Source of the DNA: Planctomycetota bacterium
Lineage (GTDB): Bacteria > Planctomycetota > UBA1135 > GCA-002686595
Assembly (NCBI GenBank): GCA_016779225.1
Contig: JADHNZ010000032.1
Span: 1 to 37,481 of the forward strand
Direction of reading: 5' to 3'
Length of the DNA: 37,481 nucleotides
A model generated the notes under the pieces. It did not search any database. It saw nothing but the letters and a program-made list of their open reading frames with translations, and was not told the origin of the DNA. Positions 22,957 through 30,607 of the stretch are shown piece after piece. The position numbers and the translations under genes were made by a program. How positions within the stretch are numbered: the first letter of the stretch is position 1; each line of letters begins with the position of its first letter.

Positions 22957-23285
22957 GCCGCCGTGCGCGCTGGAGCCTCCTCCTCTCCTGCTGCGGCCTC
23001 GCCGCGCTCGTCGCGCCGAGCGCCTGGGGCGTGCTGACGGCAGGGGCAGTGAGCTCCTCCTCCAAGGCCTCCGTGGGCGTGACTCCCGAGGTCGCCCTCG
23101 TGAGCTCGAGCCCGCAGCGGGCGCGGACTGCGCCTCCCGAGCCGCGCGCTGCGTCCTCGGAGACCGCTCTGTCTCGGCCTGGGGTGGCCGCGGCTGCCTC
23201 CCGCGCGCTGCCCGCGGGCGCGGGGTCCTCCGCAGAGTCCTCGAGGGCCCCCGGCGCCGAGGCTCTGGCCCAGCGCGCGCGGTGA
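22953..23285 (+). CDS. Small secreted or membrane-anchored Ala/Ser-rich protein
   Basis: The ATG at 22953 overlaps the LysM protein stop (ATGA) and the stop overlaps the murG GTG (GTGA), which argues for a real gene. The 110 residues start MSRRARWSLLLSCCGLAALV, an export signal with possible cleavage after APSAWG. A low-complexity Ser/Ala/Pro/Glu stretch without domains follows. The CC pair at 13-14 is followed by Gly, but the context is not a clean lipobox. I cannot assign a function; it may be an unstructured periplasmic spacer protein or a remnant of a former dcw gene. Confidence 0.55.
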   Translation: MSRRARWSLLLSCCGLAALVAPSAWGVLTAGAVSSSSKASVGVTPEVALVSSSPQRARTAPPEPRAASSETALSRPGVAAAASRALPAGAGSSAESSRAPGAEALAQRAR

Positions 23286-24406
23286 GCGGCCGGCTGCTGC
23301 GACTCGCCTTCGCCGGAGGGGGAACCGGCGGGCACATGGTCCCCGGCCTCGCCCTCCTGGACCAGCTGTCCGCAGCTCCAGAGTTCGAGCCGCTCGAGAG
23401 CCTGGTGTGGTTCCAGAGCGGGCGCGGGGTCGAGCGGCAGGTCCTGCAGGGGCTCGAGGCACGCCTGGGCGGTGCCCAGGTCGACCGCGTTGCCCTCGCC
23501 ATCGAGCCGCCCAGCGGGGGCGCGCCGTCGACGGCCCGCACCCTGACGCGCCTCCTGCCCGAGGCGCTGCGCGCTCGACGCGCGCTGCGGCGCGCCGGGA
23601 GTCAGGTCCTGGTCGGACTGGGGGGATTCACCTCGGCGCCGGCGGGCCTCGCTGCGCGCAGCCTCGGGATCCCGCTGGTGCTCCTCGAGATCAATGCCGC
23701 GCCCGGCCGCGCAACGCGACTGCTGGCGCCCCTGGCCCGCGAGGTCTGGCACGCTCACGCGGCAACCTGCCCCGGCGGGCGGGCCGACGGACGCCACCGC
23801 GTCATGGGAGCACCGGTCTCTCCGCGCTTCGTGCGCGTCCAGGCTCCCTCCCGTCCGGCTCGAGAGGCCCTTGAGCTGGCTCCCGACGGCCCGCTCCTGG
23901 TCGTGCTGGGGGGCAGCCAGGGCGCGGGCGCGCTCAACGCGTTCGTGCGCGAGCTGGCTCCTCGGCTCGTGGCGTCGGGCGTTCAGGTGATCCACCAGGT
24001 GGGTCCAGGGCGCCTGGGTGAGGGGGCCGCCCCCACGGCGGGCTACCGACCCGTCGAGTACGCGCACGAGGTCCCGCGGCTGCTGGCCGCCGCGGATCTG
24101 GTGCTGTGCCGTGGAGGGGCCTCGACGCTGGCCGAGGTGGGTGCGGTGGGCGTTCCAGCGTGGGTCGTGCCCTATCCGCACCACGGCGATCGCCATCAGG
24201 AGCGCAACGCCGCGGCGCTGGGCGCGGGGGCCCGCGTGGTGCAGGAGGAGGACCTGGCCGGCCAGGCCGACGCGCTCCTGGACCTCCTCGGGCCGGGTGG
24301 AGAGGCCGCGCGCGGGGCCATGCGCAGCGCGCTCCTGGACCTGGTCCCTGCCGAGGCCGCCGCACAGCAGTGCGCGCGCCTGCGCGCGCTCGCACGCCCG
24401 GCTTGA
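23282..24406 (+). CDS. murG: UDP-GlcNAc:lipid I GlcNAc transferase MurG
   Basis: This 374-residue GT-B (GT28) enzyme has the lipid I-binding loop LAFAGGGTGGHMVPGLALL (GGGTGGH at 12-18), and SQVLVGLGGFTSAPAGLAA and LLVVLGGSQGAGALNAF at the expected places. The C-terminal UDP-GlcNAc site is LCRGGASTLAEVGAVGVPAW followed by PHHGDRHQERNAAAL. It converts lipid I into lipid II on the cytoplasmic face. The GTG at 23282 overlaps the preceding stop. It is the last gene of the uninterrupted dcw run; the 37-bp hairpin array begins 20 bases after its stop. Confidence 0.95.
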   Translation: MSGRLLRLAFAGGGTGGHMVPGLALLDQLSAAPEFEPLESLVWFQSGRGVERQVLQGLEARLGGAQVDRVALAIEPPSGGAPSTARTLTRLLPEALRARRALRRAGSQVLVGLGGFTSAPAGLAARSLGIPLVLLEINAAPGRATRLLAPLAREVWHAHAATCPGGRADGRHRVMGAPVSPRFVRVQAPSRPAREALELAPDGPLLVVLGGSQGAGALNAFVRELAPRLVASGVQVIHQVGPGRLGEGAAPTAGYRPVEYAHEVPRLLAAADLVLCRGGASTLAEVGAVGVPAWVVPYPHHGDRHQERNAAALGAGARVVQEEDLAGQADALLDLLGPGGEAARGAMRSALLDLVPAEAAAQQCARLRALARPA

Positions 24407-24426
24407 GGGGCTGGGGTCTCCCTCGA

Positions 24427-24631
24427 GACCTTGGCGAGCCGGAGTTCGGCGGTGCTGTGTGGGGACTCTGGCGAGCCAGAGTCCGGCTGTGTTGTCTGGG
24501 GACTCTGGCAAGCCAGAGTCAGGCTGTGTTGTCTGGGGACTCTGGCAAGCCAGAGTCAGGCTGTGTTGTCTGGGGACTCTGGCAAGCCAGAGTCAGGCTG
24601 TGTTGTCTGGGCACTCTGGCAAGCCAGAGTT
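24427..24631. repeat. Tandem array of 37-bp hairpin-forming repeats (five full copies plus a 20-bp partial)
   Basis: Copies begin at 24427, 24464, 24501, 24538, 24575 and 24612. Copies 3, 4 and 5 are identical; copy 2 differs at two bases; copy 1 is strongly decayed; copy 6 is only the palindrome. Each unit has a 20-base inverted repeat, GACTCTGGCAAGCCAGAGTC (nine-base arms around AA), followed by 17 bases AGGCTGTGTTGTCTGGG. All parts are conserved, so there are no unique spacers. The array lies between convergent genes, 20 bases after murG and overlapping the 3' end of the DUF2007 gene. On either strand it would form a chain of five or six hairpins in RNA. A terminator, RNA-stability or repeat-protein target role is inferred. 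Confidence 0.93.
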
Positions 24632-24898
24632 CCATTGCTCCTCCGCAGCCTCCGCGGCGCTTGTGCGGGCTTCGGCGTGGGCGGCGAGGATGTGCTGGGC
24701 CTGGTCGAGGGACTCGCGGGGGACGAGGACCTGGGCGAGGCCGCCGGTCAGGCGTGCGGCCTGGGCGAACTCGTCGCTGAGCTCCTCGCCGGCAACGCGT
24801 GCGGCGATGCCCTCGGCTCGGAGGAGGCCGCGCAGGATCTGGGCCTCGAGGTGGGAGCCGGCCTCGTGGGCCACGACCAGGGGAGTGGGAGCTGCCAT
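24593..24898 (-). CDS. DUF2007-like small protein, 3' end inside the repeat array
   Basis: This 101-residue product begins MAAPTPLVVAHEAGSHLEAQ and continues ILRGLLRAEGIAARVAGEEL, ending its core with QVLVPRESLDQAQHILAAHA. That matches the DUF2007 fold (a small ferredoxin-like domain, sometimes called putative signal-transducing protein) in which a helix with xEAxxLRxLLxxxGI is followed by a final VxVPxxxxxxAxxxL. The last 13 or so residues (from WNSGLPECPDNTA) are encoded by the 37-bp repeats, and the stop is in copy 5. The repeat has therefore probably replaced the original end. It is divergent from murC. No function is known for the family; a regulatory role is a guess. Confidence 0.68.
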   Translation of the reverse strand: MAAPTPLVVAHEAGSHLEAQILRGLLRAEGIAARVAGEELSDEFAQAARLTGGLAQVLVPRESLDQAQHILAAHAEARTSAAEAAEEQWNSGLPECPDNTA

Positions 24899-25054
24899 TG
24901 CCTGAAGGAGCCGCGTCCGCGGCGCGCGGGGCCCGACCCCAGGGTGCGGCACGGACAGCGCGCGCGCAAGGCAGGTTCCCACGGACGACCCCGCGGCCGG
25001 GAGAGGGGCGGGTGGAGGCTGGAACGGGCGCGTCTCGATTGCTTCGATGGGCAT

Positions 25055-26527
25055 GTGATCGACGAGCACCCGACTCCCTCCCTCGTGCGCGCGCCGGGCC
25101 TGGTCCCTGGCCTCGCTCCCCGGGTCCACCTGCTCGGCGCGGGTGGCGCTGGGGTCAGCGGCCTGGGCCTGCTGCTGGCTGAGCGTGGGCACGCGCTGAC
25201 CGGTCACGACTCCGCCGGCGGGCCCTTCGTGGCGCCGCTCGAGGCCGCGGGGATCGCCATCGCGGTGGGGGCCAGCGCGGCCTCGGCCCTGCCCTCCGAC
25301 GCAGAGGTCGTGGTGCGCTCCGCGGCGGTGCCTGCCGACGACCCCCAGGTGCTCCTCGCCGAGGAGCGCGGCCTGCCGGTGCTGCGCTACAAGCAGGCCC
25401 TGGGCCTGCTCACCAGCCACGAGGCCGCCGCGATCGGCGTGGCCGGCACCCACGGCAAGACCAGCACCACCTGGCTGCTCTACGAGGCCCTGCGCGGCAT
25501 CGACCGGGCCTGCCCGGACCTGCCCGCCTCCGGCGTCCTCGGCGGCGGCCTGCACCGTGGGCTGGGGCGCAACGCCGTGCTGGCGGGCTCCGGAGGCCTC
25601 ATGGCCGTGGAGGCCTGCGAGTACGACCGCACCTTCCTCGAGCTGCAGCCGCTGGGGGGCATCGTCACCAACCTCGAGGAGGACCACCTCGACTACTACG
25701 GCTCTCTCGAGGCCCTGCACGCGGCCTTCGCGCGCTTCGCGGCACGCATCCATCCGACGGGGCTGCTGGTCCTGTCCGCGGAGGCTCCCGCCTTCCTGGA
25801 GGAGGCCGCGCGCTGCGAGGTCTGGCGCTTGGGGCGCGAGTTCGAGCTCGAGCTCCACGGCGAGGACCAGGGGCACTTCCACATCGCCGTGCGCGGGCCC
25901 GGCTGGGCGACCCCGGTCGTGCGCCTGCAGGTCCCGGGCCGCTTCAACGCCGACAACGCCGCGGCCGCGGTGGCCATGGCCGTGGGGCTGCGCGCTCGAG
26001 GCCAGTCCAGCACGCGCTGCTCCGAGCTCGCGCGCGAGGCGGCCCTGGGAGTCGCGCGCTTCGAGGGCGCTGGCCGGCGCTTCGAGCGCTGGGGCACGCC
26101 CGGGGGGCTGCCCGTGGTCCACGACTACGCGCACCACCCGACCGAGGTGCGTGTGACCCTCGAGGCCGCGCGCCGCGTCTTCCCCGGGGCGCCGATCCAT
26201 GTGCTCTTCCAGCCGCACCAGGCGAGCCGGACCGCGCGCTTCCTGCCCGAGTTCATCGAGTCCCTGCGCGGCGCGGACCGCGTCGTGGTGGCTGAGGTGT
26301 ACGGCGCGCGCCGGCACATCGACCGCGTGACCGCCGGCGCCTCTGACATCGTCCTGGGCCTGCGACGCGCGGGCGTGGACGCGGCCGAGGGCGGGGACCT
26401 GGCCCACGCCACGGCCGAGTTCTGCGCTGGGCTCGAGGCCTCTCTGGCGCGGCCGGCGGCCCTGGTCCTCGGGGCCGGCGACATCGACTCCATCCGCCCG
26501 TCCCTCCTCGCCCGCCTGGACGCTTGA
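25055..26527 (+). CDS. murC: UDP-N-acetylmuramate:L-alanine ligase MurC
   Basis: From the GTG at 25055 the protein has 490 residues. VHLLGAGGAGVSGLGLLLAE (GAGGAGVSG at 28-36) is the N-terminal nucleotide-binding loop, and GVAGTHGKTSTTWLL carries the ATP loop (GTHGKTS at 131-137). EACEYDRTFLEL, NLEEDHLDYYGSLEAL and VVHDYAHHPTEVRVTLEAAR are MurC/Mpl signatures. It attaches L-Ala to UDP-MurNAc, the first stem-peptide step. Start choice: no ATG is in frame near the domain; GTG 25055 or GTG 25085 are the candidates. The frame is open far upstream through the repeats, but that part is not MurC-like. A Mpl-type ligase is less likely given the adjacent murB. Confidence 0.93.
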   Translation: MIDEHPTPSLVRAPGLVPGLAPRVHLLGAGGAGVSGLGLLLAERGHALTGHDSAGGPFVAPLEAAGIAIAVGASAASALPSDAEVVVRSAAVPADDPQVLLAEERGLPVLRYKQALGLLTSHEAAAIGVAGTHGKTSTTWLLYEALRGIDRACPDLPASGVLGGGLHRGLGRNAVLAGSGGLMAVEACEYDRTFLELQPLGGIVTNLEEDHLDYYGSLEALHAAFARFAARIHPTGLLVLSAEAPAFLEEAARCEVWRLGREFELELHGEDQGHFHIAVRGPGWATPVVRLQVPGRFNADNAAAAVAMAVGLRARGQSSTRCSELAREAALGVARFEGAGRRFERWGTPGGLPVVHDYAHHPTEVRVTLEAARRVFPGAPIHVLFQPHQASRTARFLPEFIESLRGADRVVVAEVYGARRHIDRVTAGASDIVLGLRRAGVDAAEGGDLAHATAEFCAGLEASLARPAALVLGAGDIDSIRPSLLARLDA

Positions 26528-27510
26528 GCACGGCGCGCACCCTCTGGCCCTGCGCCGCGCTCCCGAACGCGCCCCTGGCCGGCCTCACCAACATGAAGGT
26601 GGGCGGCGCGGCCGAGTGGCTGCTGGAGCCGGCGACCCCCGAGGAGCTCCGGGACGCCGTGGGCGCGGCGCGGGAGCGCGGCATGGTCCCGCGGATCCTG
26701 GGGGGCGGCGCGAACCTCGTGGTGGCCGACGGCGTCCTCCCGGGCGTGGTCATCGGGACCTCGCGCATGAACATGATCATGCGGCCCCAGGCGCCCGATC
26801 ACGGCGCGACGGAGGCCCTGGACCAGGGGTTGGATGCGCGCGTCGCTCCCAGCCCCATCGCCGAGGACCCGCGCCTCGCCTGCTGGGCCGGGGTGACCAT
26901 GGTGGGCCTCGTGAACAGGATGCGGCGGCTCGGGCTGACCGGGCTGGAGATGCTCGCGGGCGTGCCCGGACACATCGGGGGCGGCGTGGCGATGAACGCC
27001 GGCGGCCGAGGCTGGGAGGTGTGGAGCGCGGTCGAGCTCGTGCGCCTCATCGATCCTGACGGGACCTTCCGCGACCTCCCTCGCGAAGAGGCCTCACCGA
27101 GCTACCGCAATGGGAACCTGGGCGAGGCGGTGGTCGCCGGCGTGGTCCTGCGCTTCGGGACGGGCTCCGTGAAGGAGGTGGGCGAGCGCATCAACGAGTA
27201 CATGCGCGCGAAGAACGCCACCCAGCCGGTGACCGCCGCGAGCGCAGGCTGCGTGTTCAAGAACCCCGACCCGGACGCCTCCGGGGGACTGAGCGCCGGG
27301 CAGCTGGTGGACGCCTGCGGCCTCAAGGGCCGCAGGATCGGTGCCGCGGAGGTCAGCGAGCGGCACGCCAACTTCATCGTCAACGCGGGCGGGGCCACCG
27401 CGACGGAGGTGCTGGCCCTGATGGACCTGGTGCGTGACGAGGTCGCCTCCCAGCGGGGGGTCGAGCTCGAGTTCGAGGTCAAGCGCTGGCTGCCTGGCGC
27501 TGCCGGCTGA
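26524..27510 (+). CDS. murB: UDP-N-acetylenolpyruvoylglucosamine reductase MurB
   Basis: The TTG at 26524 overlaps the murC stop; the product is 328 residues. FAD-binding signatures are present: LTNMKVGGAAEWLLEPAT, RILGGGANLVVADG, MLAGVPGHIGGGVAMNAGG and SYRNGNL. The C-terminal block GLKGRRIGAAEVSERHANFI is the substrate-binding region of type IIb-like MurB. The usual proton donor serine in AGSxFKNP is a cysteine here (C243 in SAGCVFKNP). It reduces UDP-GlcNAc-enolpyruvate to UDP-MurNAc with NADPH. In many dcw clusters ddl-ftsQ-ftsA-ftsZ would follow; here the next gene is thrS, 203 bases away. Confidence 0.95.
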   Translation: MSTARTLWPCAALPNAPLAGLTNMKVGGAAEWLLEPATPEELRDAVGAARERGMVPRILGGGANLVVADGVLPGVVIGTSRMNMIMRPQAPDHGATEALDQGLDARVAPSPIAEDPRLACWAGVTMVGLVNRMRRLGLTGLEMLAGVPGHIGGGVAMNAGGRGWEVWSAVELVRLIDPDGTFRDLPREEASPSYRNGNLGEAVVAGVVLRFGTGSVKEVGERINEYMRAKNATQPVTAASAGCVFKNPDPDASGGLSAGQLVDACGLKGRRIGAAEVSERHANFIVNAGGATATEVLALMDLVRDEVASQRGVELEFEVKRWLPGAAG

Positions 27511-27617
27511 GGAGGCGCCTCGGCCCTCTGGGGGCGGAGGGCGCGGAGCGCCGCCCGCGGGCCCGAGGAACGGCCAGAAAGCCTGTTGCCGGGCGCGCTC
27601 CGGACCGATGGGAGTCC

Positions 27618-27623
27618 TAGACT
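27618..27623 (+). promoter_or_regulatory. Candidate -10 element for thrS
   Basis: TAGACT occurs within TCCTAGACTC, identical to the ten bases before the GT4 gene at 6512. It is 90 bases before the thrS ATG, so a leader of about 80 bases would be made. I see no T-box sequence and no convincing -35 hexamer. The leader is GC-rich and could fold, but I cannot show a specific regulatory structure. Confidence 0.35.
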
Positions 27624-27713
27624 CACCCTCGTCCGGGCGCCTCGGGAGCGCTCGGGCACGCGTGCGACCCCTGGTTGGGGCCGTCGCGGAAGACCCTCCC
27701 GGAACGCGACCCC

Positions 27714-29495
27714 ATGACCGACGCCGCGTCGGCTCCGCAGGTGGTGGAGCCCTTCCCCGTTTCGACCTTGCGCCACTCGGTGGCGCACCTGATGGCCTCG
27801 GCCGTCCAGAAGCTCCACCCGGGCGTGCAGTTCGGGTTCGGTCCCTCGATCGAGCACGGCTTCTACTACGACTTCGACCTGCCTGAGCCGCTCACCGACA
27901 AGGAGCTGGGCAAGATCGAGAAGGAGATGCGCCGCATCGCCAAGCGCTCGCCCGCGATCACGAAGAGCACCGTGAGCCGCGACGAGGCGCGCCGGATCCT
28001 CCAGGGCTGGGGGCAGGAGTACAAGGTCGAGGCCCTCGACCTGATCCCGGAGGGCGAGGAGATCACCTTCTACACCCACGGGCCGGACGGCGAGCAGTGG
28101 GGGGACCTCTGTGAGGGGCCCCACATCGACTCGTTCCAGCACGAGTTCCACTTCAAGCTCCTGAACCTGGCCGGGGCGTACTGGCGAGGGGATGAGAAGC
28201 GCCCGATGATGCAGCGCATCTACGGGACCGCGTTCTGGTCCCAGGAGGAGCTCGACGCGCACCTGGCGTGGCTCGAGGAGGTCAAGCTGCGGGACCACCG
28301 CAAGCTCGGCACGGACCTCGACCTGTTCAGCACCCACGGGGAGGCCGGCGCTGGCTTCGTGTTCTGGCACCCGGCGCTGGGCACCGTGCGCCGCTGCCTC
28401 GAGCAGATGTGGTGGGACGAGCACCTGGCCGGTGGCTATGACCCGGTCTACACGCCCCATGTCAGCCGCGAGTCCCTCTTCGCGGTCTCGGGCCACCTCG
28501 AGAACTACGGCGAGATGATGTACGCGCCGATGGCGCTCGATGAGCTGCCCTATCGCGTCAAGCCCATGAACTGCCCCGGGCATGTCCTGATCTACAAGGA
28601 CCGCGGGCGGAGCTACCGCGAGCTGCCCCTGCGCTGGGCCGAGCTCGGCACCGTCTACCGCTACGAGCGCTCGGGCGTGGTGCACGGGATGCTGCGCGTC
28701 CGCGGGTTCACCCAGGACGACGCCCACATCTTCTGCACGGCGGACCAGCTGGCGGAGGAGATCGCGGGGGTCTGCCGGCTCGTGGACCGGTTCATGAAGA
28801 CCTTCGGGTTCGAGTACACCGCGTACCTGGCCACGCGCCCCGCGGAGAAGACCATCGGCGAGGACGCCATCTGGGAGCGCGCCACCGAGGCGCTCCAGCA
28901 GGCGGCGGACTCCATCGGGCTGAAGCTCGAGCTGGACGAGGGCGGCGGCGCGTTCTACGGCCCGAAGATCGACTACAAGATCAAGGACGCCCTGGGACGC
29001 GAGTGGCAGAACAGCACCATCCAGTGCGACTTCAACCTGCCGGAGCGCTTCGACCTCACCTACACCGCGCCCGACGGCTCGCAGCAGCGGCCGATCATGG
29101 TGCACCGGGCGATCCTCGGCAGCCTGGAGCGCTTCGTGGGGGTGCTCATCGAGCACTTCGGTGGTCGCTTCCCGTTCTGGTGCGCCCCGACCCAGGTGGC
29201 CGTCATTCCGATCCGGGAGGAGCACGCCGAGTACGGCAAGGCCCTGGCCCAGCAGCTGCGTGCACGCCACCTGCGCGTGGATGCCATGCTCGAGCCCGGC
29301 CACATGAACAAGAAGATCAAGACCGCCCAGAAGGAGCAGGTGCCCTTCATGCTGGTGGTTGGCGAGCGCGAGGCGGAGGAGGGCACCGTGGCCCTGCGCC
29401 GTCGGGGCACGCGCGAGCAGGAGGTCATGCCGTTCGAGGAGTTCCTCGCGCTGACCGATCGCCTGACGGCGACCAAGGGGATGGGCCTCGAGTGA
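27714..29495 (+). CDS. thrS: Threonyl-tRNA synthetase lacking the TGS domain
   Basis: The 593-residue protein begins almost directly with the N2 editing domain: LRHSVAHLMASAVQKLHPG (HSVAH at 21-25) and GDLCEGPHIDSF, both parts of the editing site that removes misactivated serine. The class II catalytic core follows, with KPMNCPGHVLIYKD (zinc cysteine), RYERSGVVHGMLRVRGFTQD (motif 2), DDAHIF (zinc histidine) and MVHRAILGSLERFVG (zinc histidine and motif 3). The anticodon-binding domain starts at about PFWCAPTQVAVIPI. The usual TGS domain of about 60 residues before the editing domain is absent, and the 13 codons open upstream of the ATG do not encode one. It charges tRNA-Thr. Confidence 0.96.
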   Translation: MTDAASAPQVVEPFPVSTLRHSVAHLMASAVQKLHPGVQFGFGPSIEHGFYYDFDLPEPLTDKELGKIEKEMRRIAKRSPAITKSTVSRDEARRILQGWGQEYKVEALDLIPEGEEITFYTHGPDGEQWGDLCEGPHIDSFQHEFHFKLLNLAGAYWRGDEKRPMMQRIYGTAFWSQEELDAHLAWLEEVKLRDHRKLGTDLDLFSTHGEAGAGFVFWHPALGTVRRCLEQMWWDEHLAGGYDPVYTPHVSRESLFAVSGHLENYGEMMYAPMALDELPYRVKPMNCPGHVLIYKDRGRSYRELPLRWAELGTVYRYERSGVVHGMLRVRGFTQDDAHIFCTADQLAEEIAGVCRLVDRFMKTFGFEYTAYLATRPAEKTIGEDAIWERATEALQQAADSIGLKLELDEGGGAFYGPKIDYKIKDALGREWQNSTIQCDFNLPERFDLTYTAPDGSQQRPIMVHRAILGSLERFVGVLIEHFGGRFPFWCAPTQVAVIPIREEHAEYGKALAQQLRARHLRVDAMLEPGHMNKKIKTAQKEQVPFMLVVGEREAEEGTVALRRRGTREQEVMPFEEFLALTDRLTATKGMGLE

Positions 29496-29505
29496 GCTGG
29501 AGGTG

Positions 29506-29532
29506 GCCTCCGCGGCGACCCCGCGGAGGCCG
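29506..29532. terminator. Hairpin between convergent thrS and rlmN
   Basis: GGCCTCCGCGG and its exact complement CCGCGGAGGCC enclose a five-base loop (CGACC). It lies ten bases after the thrS stop and 23 bases after the rlmN stop on the other strand. No U-tract follows on either strand. Position and symmetry suggest a bidirectional transcription end. Confidence 0.6.
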
Positions 29533-29555
29533 CCCGGCGGGCCCGCGCCCAGCCC

Positions 29556-30602
29556 TCAGGCGGTGCCGGCGTGCCGGTGGCGCAGCTGTCCGCAGGCCGC
29601 GTCGCCGTCGAGGCCGCGGGACCACCGCACCGTCGCCACCACCCCGCGCTCGGCGAGGGCCTCCCGGAACGCCTCGGGCTGCCCCGGGCGGGGGCGGGCG
29701 AAGGGCAGCTCGGGGCTCGGGTTCCAGGGGATGAGGTTCACAGTGCACCGTCGGCCGCGCAGCCTGCGCGCGAGGCGCTCCGCGTGGCCCGGGGTGTCGT
29801 TCTCGCCGCCCAGGAGGGCCACCTCGTAGGTGACCTCTCTCCCTGTGACCTCGAACCAGTCGTCCCCGGCGGCCAAGACCTCCTCCACCGGGACCCCGCG
29901 CATCGCGGGGACCAGCTCGTCGCGCTGGGCGTCGTCGGCGGTGTGCAGGCTGATGGCCAGCTGGAACCGCGGCTCGCTGCGCGCCGCCCGGCGCAGGCGG
30001 TCGGGGAAGCCCACCGTGGACACGGTCACCTTGCGGGCGCCCATGCCCATCTCGTCATGAACGGCATCCAGGGCCTCGGTGAGGGCCGGCAGGTTCAGGA
30101 GGGGCTCGCCGATGCCCATCACCACGGCGCGGCCTAGCGGGCCCACCGCGCGGCCCAGGACGAACTGCTCCAGGATCTCGTGCGCGGCCAGGTTGCGGCT
30201 CAGCCCCGCCAGGCCGGAGGCGCAGAAGGGGCAGCCGACCGGGCAGCCGACCTGGGTGGAGACGCACAGGGTCGCACCCTTCTCGCTGGCCGGGTCGTGG
30301 GGCGGGATGTGGACCGTCTCGACCGGGTCCTTGCCCTCGCGGCCGGGGAAGTCCACCAGCAGCTTGGTGGTGCGGTCGCTCGCGACGGTGCGCAGGCGCT
30401 CGCGCCCGGCGAGGATGGGGAGCTCGTGGGACAGGGCCTCGCGCAGGGCAGCCGGCAGGCTCGTCATGGCGGCGTAGTCCAGCACCCCGCGCTCCAGGAC
30501 CTCGCGTCGCGCCGCGCGTCCGTGGAACGCGCGGCCGCCGAGGGCCGTCACGCGCTCGGCGAGCTCGTCGGCGGAGAGGGAGAGCAGCGACGCGGTCGGC
30601 AT
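29556..30602 (-). CDS. rlmN: Dual-specificity RNA methyltransferase RlmN
   Basis: This 348-residue radical SAM enzyme has the 4Fe-4S motif C120-x3-C124-x2-C127 within VGCPVGCPFCASGLAG, preceded by C113 in TLCVSTQVGC. The second redox cysteine is C337 in GLDGDAACGQLR. C113 and C337 correspond to E. coli C118 and C355, which carry the methyl intermediate. VVMGIGEPLLNLPAL and FQLAISLHTADD are further RlmN hallmarks. It methylates C2 of A2503 in 23S rRNA and A37 in some tRNAs. Conservation of the AACGQL end supports RlmN, though Cfr-like enzymes share the fold. The ATG lies five bases after the stop of the upstream DHH gene, so the two form an operon. Confidence 0.93.
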   Translation of the reverse strand: MPTASLLSLSADELAERVTALGGRAFHGRAARREVLERGVLDYAAMTSLPAALREALSHELPILAGRERLRTVASDRTTKLLVDFPGREGKDPVETVHIPPHDPASEKGATLCVSTQVGCPVGCPFCASGLAGLSRNLAAHEILEQFVLGRAVGPLGRAVVMGIGEPLLNLPALTEALDAVHDEMGMGARKVTVSTVGFPDRLRRAARSEPRFQLAISLHTADDAQRDELVPAMRGVPVEEVLAAGDDWFEVTGREVTYEVALLGGENDTPGHAERLARRLRGRRCTVNLIPWNPSPELPFARPRPGQPEAFREALAERGVVATVRWSRGLDGDAACGQLRHRHAGTA

Positions 30603-30607
30603 TGCCG

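Noticed and set aside
24427..24631. 37-bp repeats as a CRISPR array
   Set aside because: The period is 37 bases with every position conserved, so there are no variable spacers between repeats, and no cas genes are near. It is a simple tandem repeat of hairpins.
24431..25054. murC frame extended upstream through the repeat array
   Set aside because: The frame happens to be open through the repeats because 37-bp units cycle through frames without stops on this strand, but the residues are repeat translation followed by the antisense of the DUF2007 gene.
24899..25054. Small gene or defined promoter between the DUF2007 gene and murC
   Set aside because: The 156 bases contain no supported frame on either strand and no convincing -35/-10 pair, although both genes must be transcribed from here or, for murC, from upstream.
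27511..27713. T-box or other riboswitch upstream of thrS
   Set aside because: No T-box consensus, no specifier-loop layout and no clear antiterminator were found in the 203 bases; only a -10-like motif and GC-rich sequence.
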